A DNA stretch of 64,000 bases from Campylorhamphus procurvoides (Eukaryota; Chordata; Aves; Passeriformes; Dendrocolaptidae): assembly GCA_013396655.1 (NCBI GenBank), contig WBMV01008221.1, forward strand, positions 1,200,735 through 1,264,734, in the 5' to 3' direction. Position 1 is the first letter of the stretch. Every line of letters begins with the position of its first letter. Both the position numbers and the translations under genes were made by a program. The notes under the pieces were generated by a model, which made no database searches, had not been told where the DNA came from, and saw only the letters and a list, made by a program, of their open reading frames with translations. This document shows, piece after piece, positions 42,440 to 52,180 of the stretch.

Positions 42440-42900
42440 CAGATCGCCGCGGTTTTCACTTGGGCTTTTGGTTTTTTGGTTTTGTTTGTTTTTTTGCAAA
42501 CAAGTTTCATTTAAAAAAGATCCAATTATGCAAATCTGCTCCCGGATAGGTAGTGAATATTCAATATGATGGTGATACTGTAATAGTTCAATGCAACGCA
42601 CTGTACTGGACAGATTTATGAGGCAACGTCACTACTACGCTCTGGTCCTCGCTGAAGCATCTTGAAGTTAATTAAAGCTGCAATGTCCACTTTTCCAGCC
42701 ACCCTCCTCATTCAGGTTTACTATTTCAACATCAAACCAGCGAGGGGGCCTCCCCCCTCTCTCCGTACATTTAAGCAGCCTTCCACAGTCAATGAACAAT
42801 GAACAAAGATTTGAGCGATAGGAAGGGGGGGAGAGAAAAAAATCTCCACAGGAATAATCAAATCCGGTTTAAACAAGTGAAAATATAGTTTCTAATATTA
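42440..42900. promoter_or_regulatory. Candidate regulatory block with POU and paired SOX motifs
   Basis: The octamer ATGCAAAT (42,528-42,535) follows a homeodomain-like AATTATG. Two SOX-type sites lie directly back to back: AACAATG (42,795-42,801) and AACAAAG (42,802-42,808). POU and SOX proteins bind such motifs at developmental enhancers. The block sits just upstream of the CpG island. The motifs are seen directly, and their function is inferred from position and clustering. Confidence 0.35.
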
Positions 42901-43150
42901 AACTAGGAAAGAAAACATTCTTCTCCAAGCGAACGTGCAGAGGCGCTTAGCCAACCCCTTCAGAAAGGGTCTAAAAGCAGCCAGTCCTTTTTATTTCGAG
43001 CAGTGAATGAGCCCAAACAAGGCTTCTAAACTTAATTATGACACTTAAAATAGTCTTTTTCCACAGAAGCGGGCGGCTCGCCGCCGCTATCTGTATCAGC
43101 CGGGCACATCAGCTCAGCAAACACGGCCCCTGTTGGATTTATTTTAAACT

Positions 43151-43182
43151 GCACGGGGGGGCGGGGGGCGGCGGGGGAATGC
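43151..43182 (+). other. G-rich tract at left gap edge
   Basis: G runs of 7 (43,155-43,161), 6 (43,163-43,168) and 5 (43,173-43,177) are separated by C or CGGC, ending five bases before the gap. With one more run inside the gap this would satisfy a G-quadruplex pattern. It probably explains why sequencing failed here. Confidence 0.6.
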
Positions 43183-43687
43183 NNNNNNNNNNNNNNNNNN
43201 NNNNNNNNNNNNNNNNNNNNNNNNNNNNNNNNNNNNNNNNNNNNNNNNNNNNNNNNNNNNNNNNNNNNNNNNNNNNNNNNNNNNNNNNNNNNNNNNNNNN
43301 NNNNNNNNNNNNNNNNNNNNNNNNNNNNNNNNNNNNNNNNNNNNNNNNNNNNNNNNNNNNNNNNNNNNNNNNNNNNNNNNNNNNNNNNNNNNNNNNNNNN
43401 NNNNNNNNNNNNNNNNNNNNNNNNNNNNNNNNNNNNNNNNNNNNNNNNNNNNNNNNNNNNNNNNNNNNNNNNNNNNNNNNNNNNNNNNNNNNNNNNNNNN
43501 NNNNNNNNNNNNNNNNNNNNNNNNNNNNNNNNNNNNNNNNNNNNNNNNNNNNNNNNNNNNNNNNNNNNNNNNNNNNNNNNNNNNNNNNNNNNNNNNNNNN
43601 NNNNNNNNNNNNNNNNNNNNNNNNNNNNNNNNNNNNNNNNNNNNNNNNNNNNNNNNNNNNNNNNNNNNNNNNNNNNNNNNNNNNNNN
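43183..43687. other. Assembly gap, 505 N
   Basis: Unknown bases within the CpG island. Open frames that appear to cross it are artefacts of translating N. The recorded length may be an estimate. Confidence 0.98.
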
Positions 43688-43745
43688 TAGGCACTTGAAT
43701 CTCACAAGTTGGACACATGGTATGCATCAGCTAACTTTGATTAAG

Positions 43746-43759
43746 AAAAAAAAAAAAAA
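43746..43759 (+). repeat. A14 homopolymer
   Basis: Fourteen A residues lie 58 bases after the gap, followed by a G-rich stretch. It is simple sequence that can also disturb assembly. Confidence 0.9.
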
Positions 43760-43810
43760 GAGTGTGGGGGGGAGTTTACAAATTACACCACGATTAGCCG
43801 GGATCCTAAC

Positions 43811-43843
43811 GGGGGAGGGAGGGAGGGAAGGGGTTGGGGGGGG
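43811..43843 (+). other. Strong G-quadruplex-type tract
   Basis: Six G runs of 5, 3, 3, 3, 4 and 8 are separated by one- or two-base A or T loops. This exceeds the usual pattern of four runs of at least three G with loops of 1-7 bases. G-quadruplexes are common at CpG-island promoters, where G-rich non-template strands also favour R-loops downstream of transcription starts. Confidence 0.7.
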
Positions 43844-43989
43844 CCCGCGTTTAAAGTCACTTCGGCAAAGTTTGCTCCGCAGCAACCCTTTAAAACAAAA
43901 AGTTTCTGGGCAAGTTAAGGGCAGGGTCGGTGCGGGCTGGGGCCGGCAGCGGGCAGCCCCCGGGCAGCGCCGCGGCCGCCGGCGGCACT

Positions 43990-44025
43990 CGCCTCCCCTC
44001 GCCTCGCCTCGCCCGCCCGCCCGCT
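43990..44025 (+). repeat. CCTCG / CCCG short tandem repeat
   Basis: Imperfect 5-bp units (cctcg) pass into 4-bp units (cccg) within the CpG island. This is a low-complexity GC-rich tract, probably variable in length. Confidence 0.7.
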
Positions 44026-44600
44026 CCTGAGAGAGAAAGTAACGGTTTTAAAAGAAACGAGAGAGAAAGAGGAAAAACGTAGGGTTTTCTTCAGGCTAAG
44101 TTCTATAGCGCCATTCAATGGCTTCTCCGCTCCTTTCATTATTTTCTGCTTTTCCCCTGACAGCCCTGCTTGCAAACGTCACTGCTATGGATATTTAATT
44201 ATACTGTATTTTTTTAATCACGGTGGAAAACGCAGGCCCCGTTGCGATGATTAAAAAGAAATAAAAAACAAAAACATACTCCGGACTGACTTTGGAGCCT
44301 CTTTGATGGCTCACGGGAGCCTCCCGGATCCTCAAAAACCCCCTTTTTACCTTTGTCTTTCTTACCTTAAAATTTAAAGCAAAGCGTAGAAGAAACTCCC
44401 GCACGTAAACGGAGCGTTGTAAAAGATTGTGTTCAATGAATAATGAAGCATGTCCACATGATTGACTTGATCATTTTCTTGTGCGGAGGGGGAAAAGTGC
44501 GGCGCGGGGCTGCCGCGGCCGCCCGCTCCGGGTAGCCCTCCCAACTGCTTCCAGCACATCCCGAGCAAAGAGCGCTTTATTTTAATCTGTCTCTTTTCAG

Positions 44601-44677
44601 AATAACCCCCTTCATTGATACTGATCACCCAACATCACAAGACATCCCCATCTCTCAGCGTGGACTCCCCCTATCTG
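44601..44677 (+). other. Possible cryptic or non-coding exon
   Basis: A pyrimidine-rich stretch ending in 'ctcttttcag' precedes 77 bases, followed by 'gtaggtg', so both ends look like plus-strand splice sites. One of three frames is open through all 25 full codons but matches no protein I recognise. It lies just 3' of the CpG island, where a second exon of a transcript starting in the island could sit. Splice-like signals of this strength also occur by chance. Confidence 0.25.
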
Positions 44678-44886
44678 GTAGGTGAAATGCATTGTACCAT
44701 TAAAAAAGCACTCCATTGTCGTCTTGGCATAATTCACAGCAACTAGATAGGTCTTGCGGCATTTAGCTTTGATGAGCCAAAAGCTGAACCCTTGATATAA
44801 TAATCTACAAAGAATGGTCTGTGATCGTCCATTTTTTCTCCCTGTCTAGCAACTAAGAAACCATTTAACACGGCGCAGCTTGGTCG

Positions 44887-44895
44887 TGACCTTGA
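44887..44895 (-). promoter_or_regulatory. ERR/NR5A-type nuclear receptor half-site
   Basis: TCAAGGTCA on the minus strand is an exact match to the extended half-site bound as monomer by ERR and SF1/LRH1 family receptors. It lies in the CpG-rich shoulder of the island, which is a plausible place for function, but a 9-mer also arises by chance. Confidence 0.35.
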
Positions 44896-44932
44896 GCGCG
44901 TGTAAACACCCCGAGGAGCCCGCGCCGCTCCG

Positions 44933-44933
44933 N
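44933..44933. other. Single ambiguous base (N)
   Basis: One unresolved base in the CpG-rich patch following the island, probably low-quality GC-rich sequence. Confidence 0.95.
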
Positions 44934-45860
44934 TCCCGGGGAAACCTTGGCGGACAGGGGGACCGGAGCATCAGTCACCGCTCCGGCGTTTAAGAGAAGT
45001 AATCAGCGATAAAGTGACGTTGATCTGCACTGTAACCTTGTGGCGTATTTAATGTAAATAAGCCAGTTATGTTGCCAATCGCATGCATACAAACACATAA
45101 AGGTCCTCAGCGTTGCATTTTGATTCTTTCCATTAGAGCCGACTTTATTTACATACACTATTTAGGGGATCATGATAATTCTAAAACAATACTAGTGCCA
45201 AATGATTATGAAAATATGATTTTAATTAATCACGTAGTAGGCAAGGAAATTAGCATACGGTAATTAAACTTAGAGAAAAACGTCATGGAGGTTCTCTGCC
45301 TTATGGGTTCGGAATAATCATTAAACGATGGGTTTTCAGGACTTAATTATCAAACAAATAACTTTTTTAAAGCAACTTTACACGGTTTATCCGCAGGGCA
45401 ACGATTTAGTAAATAATATATAACCAAGCAAACAAGGTGCAAATGTGACTGGTGAAATAGGTTGTGTTTCTACAAAGCAGAAGGGGGGGGAAGCTGAATA
45501 ATGCAATTATGGATTCTGTGTCCCATAGTTGACAAAAGCATGGTGCCTCAATAGACTCTTTGTTATGGGATTATATAATGATTGTGGTGTAATTATGGGA
45601 AAAAAGATTTAGTAATAATAAAAAGTATCAAAATACACCAATGAGCAGCTTGTTTTAAAGAAAAGGCTTGCATGTGACATTAGGGGCATGTTAATAACAA
45701 AAAGCCAGGATCCGAAAGGGTTGACAAATAAAAAAGACTGTGATGCGCATGATTAAGAAGCGATGGAGACAGATTGATTATTCAAAATGCCGAGCCACAG
45801 GGACACTTAAAACATTGATTCAGGTAAGACTAGTTTCATCTTGACTGAAATGAGTTCCCT

Positions 45861-46288
45861 GAAGATGACTGGCATACATTTTAAATCAGTTTACTACATA
45901 AAAAGCATAACATCACAAGCTGAAAACCTTCTAGTTAAAATAGGAGTCCATGAGAAAAAAAAAAAGTTTATGTTTGTGGCAATTCCCAGAGGGACTATGG
46001 AATTGCAGAGGAAGGGGTATAGATTAATTAGCTCTTCTTAAACACTGGACTTAAGTGTGCCCATCTTTTATAATCTCTAGCCTCTGCTTCTGGAGTTTGT
46101 GGTCCAATCCCACTTCTGCAGGTTATGGGGGTAGTATTAATCACCCTAAAGGTATAATAGGACTTTTTTTTTTCCCCCTGGAACTACAGTGAATTAACTT
46201 CCTATAATAACTGAAAAATTAGCGACATTTTTGCAACTGATATTTGAAGTGAAGTTTATAAATAGTTGTTCAGAGCTATTCAATGTTA

Positions 46289-46327
<39 letters not shown>

Positions 46328-49300
46328 AAAAGATTCCCATGCCTATACGAAAAAGTTTAGGAATTCACTCTGCATTTTCCAATTTGATGTGTCTGAAATT
46401 CTCTTTGAACAAATTCCAAAATACAAGTTTTTTCTATAGAAATTAGCATAGCAATCACATCAATAATATCACTATCTCTATGGGAATGATAACTGGAGCA
46501 GTGGGGGTGTTCTTTATTTCAATTCTTCGTGGATCAACTGATTATATTCTGTCTTCTTTTGAACTTGTTATTGTAAGTCAAGTGATTCTTTATAAGTGAC
46601 AGCCCTGACAAAGAGACGAGGATGGGAAAGCAGGTCGAAAGGAAGTCGCCATATGGACTTTAAAAAAGGCACTTTTTAAACAAGATAATGGGGAAATGGA
46701 TGTTGCCTTTTAACCCTGTCAAGGCTGAACATTATTAGCAGTCTCATAAAAGAATGAGCTATACCTTTCTTTAAAAATATCAGATTTCACCTTACGATTT
46801 CCATGACCTAGGGCTACATAAAACAAACCACATAGGAGGAGATGGCATTTCAGAGGTAGGGGCCAAATCAACCACCTGGAATCAGTGACAGGAGATTTCA
46901 GAGCACTGCACAAAGAGTTACAGAAGAATGGAGAGCTCAGGAAAAGCCCATGGTTCTTTTTCCTGAGACAAAGATAAGAATATTGACTAAAGATAGGTGA
47001 AACAGCAACTGACAGCAGAGGAGCTCTAGACATGTAGCTGGGATTTCCTGTTCCTCTGGAGTAAGCGCATGATGCTCATTTAGAGACAACAACTTGAGTG
47101 AAAACAAGCATGAACATGAGGGCTTTGACTCTGATCTTTGCAGAAATTAAAGTACCTCTCCTCTTTCTGTTCTGGAGAGAACAGGACTTTCCCTCCAGAA
47201 ACTTTCAAGTGGACAGAGATTAAGAACCATCTCCCAGGAAACTGAGATTAAGTACTAAACCCTCACTGAGACGAGGTCAGAGCTCTGGTCCAGCACCAGT
47301 GAATCACCAGTCAAATTGGCTATTTTTTTTGTAGCCAGCTGGAAGGTCCAGGTGATCATCCAACTCAAGTCTACAGGAAGAAAATGTCAAGCAAAGTCTT
47401 CTCAAAATCTGGAAGAGTGGGCTACTATGTGCAGGCAATGATGCTGTCAGGGGAGGATGCTATTAATAAGACTGATCCAAACTCTCTTCCCCAGGGCCTC
47501 ACTGACATGATTATTTGGGTGGAGATGGCCAACCCTTCCCAAATTGGATCATGAAGAGATAACATAAATCCAAGAGCTGAGTACATCCTAAAGACAAGAG
47601 ACCTCAAAATTTTACTGACTTTATGACCGCCTCCAAAACCAAAGCAATGGATCCTGGTGAGAAGCAATTCAGGAGATCTCAGATCTGAGCTCAGGGAGAC
47701 TTTGTTCAAGCCTCTTTCAGAATTCTTGATATTCCAAGACACCATCAGTATTTCTGTAGTTCCTTCCTATTCCTCCACATATTTTCAGTGCTGGTCCTTT
47801 CTTCTTTTCTTCTACCTTAGTGGAATGACAACCTTCCAGAAGATCTCGTTTCAGATAGACATAAATAACAGGGAAGAATATCCCAAGTGTCCCAAGTTTG
47901 GTAAGTTCAACAACAGCCCAGGTCAGAGGAATATTTTATGAGGCTTTACACTGGAAAGTAGCAAAAGACAACATACAGTAATTTACACGAGGGGTGGGGG
48001 AGAAATGTTAGCTTTATATATTTAAATATTTATAAGTTGTTTGCTTTATAAGGAAGGACCGAGGAATAATCCTGTCTTTGTTCTTAAAAAGTGTGATCAG
48101 CATTTCCTTCCTAAAGAGAGGTGATAAGCAACTGGGCATTCTTTAACAAAGGCTGCACGAGCCCATTGAATGCTTAATGCCTTTAGAAGGGGGTCTCTTC
48201 TCTGAGGAAGAGCAGAACATCAGGTCTTTAATATTGATAAGGAAAGACATATAAAAGAAATAATCTTTAAATAAGGAATTTCAGAAAACTTGCAATGAAT
48301 GTTTCAGCAAACTCTGGAACAGGTGGTGTGATCTACATGACAGTCTGAGCCAGTGAAAACACCAGTCATCCAGCAAGAAAGCTGCTGAAGCATGGTTCAA
48401 GAAGACATAAATAAAACACTTTCACAGGAAAAAAGGAAAACCCTTTCAAAATGCCTGTTAAAAACATGGGGGATTCCTGGGCAGAACCCCAGCAAACTGA
48501 CAAAGTGGATGAAGGTTTTCCCAGCCATACAGACTGTAAGAAAACTTCTTAGAAAAGGGACTCAGAGGTTCCTAGCTTTCAAAACAGACCAGAGGAAGAA
48601 CCCATCTGAGAACAAACTATTTTCCAGGGGCCATGACCAAACTAAGTATCTCTCTATAGATTTGATCAGCAAAAATTAGAGGTATTGAGAAACTGTAAAA
48701 AAACGAGGTCTTTTTTCAGGAGATAAATCTACATCTTCAATGCAGAAATGACCTATCACTGAGCCTGACAGCACAGACAACTTGCATGGGTCAACAAAGA
48801 GCACCTACTGAGGCCAAGAGCCTATGTTGGCCACTTTTTATGATTGCAACAGTTCATCAAAACACAACCACCAAGAAAGGACCTGGGAGAGAGTACAAAA
48901 TAGACATCAGGAAGATGTGCAATGAAGCAGCATCTAAAGTCAGGTCACTGTGGAGGTGCACCTCCCTCTCACAGCACTGGCAGCACTGACCCTTTTTCTT
49001 TGCAAAATAAAGGCAAAACTGGAACGGAGAGAAAAATTTCTTGAAGGTATTATGGGCTTACACACTTATACATGTCTTTAGAGCTTTCTATGGACAAAAG
49101 TGATCATCTTTGTGTTTCTGAAGGACCTAAGAAGCTGAGTAAAGTGGTAATAAAGAAAGATTTATTTTTTTCCTAAAGTGAAAGACATTTTTACATTAAA
49201 TAGTGAACAATGTTCTCAATAGATCCACCTAGTGGAATCTAGCAAATTCTGCTTCCAGAATAAAGGCACAGCATTTATAAACCCATGCAGGACATAATTC

Positions 49301-49799
49301 TGTGACCATCTTCCATTCAGCACAACAGGGGCTCAGATATCCTTCGAAAGAACAAGACTGAAAGCTGCAGTAAGTCTCAGTATAAGCACAATGTAGAAGA
49401 TCAGGACACAACTGCTCCTCCAGGATTTAAACTTGAACATTTAAATTTATGTGGGATTGGTATAGCAGGTCTACATCTCCAGCTGTAATCACTAGGAATT
49501 ATGATTGATCAAGAGGAGAAAGTGCTGGGAAAAATATTCAAAAGAATAGCTGAACTTCAACTTTAAATTGCACTAGCACTGACCTAGCTCTTATAGCAAA
49601 TTCACATTGAGCCTGTTCTGTCAGAGCTCTTTAGGAGCTATTTAAAAGAGATGGTGAGATCTTATCTCTGAGATAAGACTCCAGAATAATTTTTTTTGTA
49701 AGTATTTCCTCTTACTCGGCTATTCTGACCAATATACCACTTTCCAACAATTTCCTTAAACTTTTCCCAGTTCTTTCCACACTGGTCACAAAGATCCCA
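45861..49799. other. Non-coding stretch
   Basis: I see no gene. Apart from the AG microsatellite it holds no recognisable repeat. Several A-rich and purine-rich tracts occur, and open frames are short and overlap in opposite strands. Confidence 0.45.
46288..46323 (+). repeat. A10 run followed by (AG)13 microsatellite
   Basis: Ten A residues (46,288-46,297) run into 13 perfect AG units (46,297-46,322), then an AAAG-type tail. It is a likely length-variable locus. Confidence 0.95.
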
Positions 49800-51270
49800 G
49801 CAGACCCTAGGCTTCTAGTGGTTATAACCTCATGGCTTGCCACAGTGCTTGGGCTGCTTTTCTTTGTTCATAAACACCAATATTTGCCCCTGGCTGCTTT
49901 GACGGATCCCCTGTTCCATCCCAGTTTTCCCTTTCCTCTGCTGGTGGCACACAGTCTCCCACACTGCCTGTGCCTCCATCCCAGCACACAGCTGCCCTCC
50001 CAGCACCTCCACCATCTTCTCAGACATCACCATGTTTAAGCCATTGGGCTGTCAGAAGATTTGGACATTAACATCGAAAGCAAAGAGCTAAATTTCAAGG
50101 ATATGCTGAAAATGTTTTTGTCTTAGCTTTTAAGCTACAGTCTCCCAACTTAAGCCCCATGTTACCATACCTAAGGCCATGACACCTGTGCTCCCTTTGC
50201 CACCTGACCCTGGCTCGTGTGTGAGTGGCATCCCTTACCTGTGGCAGGGAGCTCTGTATGGGGCTGCTGCCAGGTGGGGAACACCTCACACCCTGTGGGG
50301 GCCACAGCACCGGGCACTGCAAAGGTGTTAGTTTTTCACTGAACTGCAGTATCGCCTCATACACAGCCACTGTGATGGGTGCCAGTGTCTGCACAGAAAT
50401 ACCTTGCCTCCACAGGGTAGGTGTCTGAGGCTGGAGAAGGTCTCGGACATTTTGGGAGGATCTGAAGAGATCCCTGGCAGACCACAGGTCATTTTTTGGG
50501 GGAGCGTTTCCCACATGATTCATCGAGTGAAGGCGTCTCTCCTCAGGGGTGCCGTGCACAGGCTGCACTGTGAGGTGGACTCAAGGATGATGCCTCACCT
50601 TACCCAGTGCAGGTGTGCCAGAGCCAGGGCTGTCCCTGACAGCAGCACCTCGAGGTCATGGCAGCCAGGAAACACAGCCAGGGACCTGCACACATGGCAT
50701 GGGAGAGGGCTGAGAGCCTTGAGGGCAGGGCAGAACTCACCCACAGCCATCCTGAAACACTTTGTCCTGTGTGCAGCCCACAGGGACACACAGCCAGCAT
50801 GGCCCCTCGCCTCCTGCTCCCATCCCCAGGGGCACCCTCCTGGTGGATATATAACATTCTCTTTTTTTAAATAATATGTCTAGAGCTCTTACGAACTGCC
50901 ATGACTGTGTAGGTCTTAAGAGCCATAATTTATGCCCAGTGGTTTGTTGTAGCCTTACCACAAACACCAGCTATTCATTCAAGCTGGAGCAGCCCACAGA
51001 TTTTCCTCCATCTTTCCTGTCTCCGCAGTCTCCAGCATGGCCATGCCCGGGGAATCCAGCGCACATGGAGCCACTGAGGGGTCCCAGAGCCAGGCAGAGG
51101 TGGTGGGAGGGCAGTGGAGGGTGGGTGGTGGAGCTGGAGCCAGGGGACACGAGAGTCCCAGCACAGCCCAGGCAATGTGGAACAGACACCAGGAGAAAAG
51201 CTGGACTGGACATTCAGTGGTGTCGCTCTGCTTCCAAGAGTTGTTTTCATAAATTCCAAATAATACCTGT
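49800..51270. other. GC-rich block with chance open frames
   Basis: Composition shifts to GC-rich with many CTG, CCC and CAG strings. As a result open frames up to about 157 codons appear on both strands (for example minus 50,095-50,568 and plus 50,404-50,874), overlapping each other. None shows a recognisable domain, codon-use signal or splice frame. The block could be a decayed retroelement, an old processed pseudogene or simply a GC-rich patch as is common in bird DNA. I cannot decide. Confidence 0.4.
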
Positions 51271-52169
51271 TTTATTTTCCCCTAACGAGCTTTAATGAAA
51301 AACACTTTCCTCTCTTTTTGTTTGTTTTGCCCACAAACTCTACCAATGCACCTGCCCCTTGAGAGGGTTGCTCTGGGTGTGCAGGCACAGACATGAGGCC
51401 AAAAAGATCTACTAAAACTGATGTTCAAGACCAGAAGGAGTAACTGCTCTGCCTGCTCCATTCCCTGGTTTTGCCATTAGAGAGGCCCCACTGTGCTGTA
51501 CCACAGGTTCTATTGCAGGGTTGCTTTCTGAGACTGCTAGTAAAACAAAGAGGACTATCTCACATCCTCACAGGAGACTGGACACTTGAAAGTGGTTTAA
51601 GCAATATCCCTGGAGAGTCACAGAGGCTCTGGGAGTGGGACAAAAGGACTGAGTTGGCTATGATATGTATGTGAAAAATGTACATCAATACAGAGTGCAG
51701 AGCCGAACATCTGAAAACTGATGAAGTGGAGAGCTCTCTGTGTAATGCAAAGCACCTGAATGATGTGTGTACACACAAAGATTTGTTCAGCTCTGCTCAT
51801 ATCCAGCCCTCTTGGACAGTTGGATTTGATTTGCCATTTTCCTGCCAAAATATTGTTGCTGTACCTCGGCACCTGGCCCTTCTTCAAAGAAATTGCGTAC
51901 AACTCTCCTGTCCTCACCTAAACCAGTCAAGAATATGAGTTCAGGAGAGGCTAATGGGACCTTCTTTAATAACAAACTTGTTGCTAATAATCTAAAGACT
52001 CAAAAATAAAGACTTGTTGTTTCTTTCTAAATTTCCTGTTTCTGTAATCCTGTTCATATATAGCTGTTCACACACCTATTTCCATCCCACCTTGAAATGA
52101 AGACTGCTATAAACTGGCTTAGAATGAGAGGGTCACAGGACAGGAAGCCAATTAACACAGTCTGCACAG

Positions 52170-52180
52170 CCAGCAGAGGG
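52170..52180 (+). promoter_or_regulatory. CTCF-like core motif
   Basis: CCAGCAGAGGG followed by AGG fits the core of the CTCF consensus (CCASYAGRKGGC) at all but the last position. CTCF sites often bound regulatory domains around developmental genes. One core without flanking-motif scoring is only suggestive. Confidence 0.3.

Larger units (their letters stand above)
43060..44560. promoter_or_regulatory. CpG island with assembly gap, probable promoter
   Basis: CpG and G+C density rise sharply here against an AT-rich background. Two NotI-type GCGGCCGC sites (43,972-43,979 and 44,515-44,522), CCTCG/CCCG tandem units at about 43,990-44,025 and long G runs are typical of a vertebrate CpG-island promoter. 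The middle (43,183-43,687) is unsequenced. Which gene it serves, and on which strand, cannot be told. No open frame next to the gap has a recognisable protein motif, so the first exon may be non-coding or hidden in the gap. A CpG-rich satellite patch follows at about 44,880-44,990. Confidence 0.7.
44680..45860. promoter_or_regulatory. Candidate conserved regulatory region beside the CpG island
   Basis: Dense transcription-factor-type motifs are visible: TGACCTTGA (44,887-44,895), whose complement TCAAGGTCA is a perfect ERR/NR5A extended half-site; two related homeodomain sites GCAATTATGG (45,503-45,512) and GTAATTATGG (45,589-45,598); a SOX-like CTTTGTTATGG (45,558-45,568); and a PBX/HOX-like GATTGATTATT (45,772-45,782). 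The texture (complex AT-rich sequence, few transposon traces) is what conserved non-coding elements near developmental genes look like. A strong splice-donor-like CAG|GTAAGA lies at 45,821-45,829. Confidence 0.4.

Noticed and set aside
43032..44030. Long open frames on both strands around 43.0-44.0 kb
   Set aside because: They run through 505 unknown bases, so the apparent length is an artefact. The known ends show no protein motif.
50095..50874. Open frames of about 157 codons on opposite strands as a gene
   Set aside because: They overlap each other, lie in GC-rich DNA where stops are rare, and show no domain, start context or splice frame.
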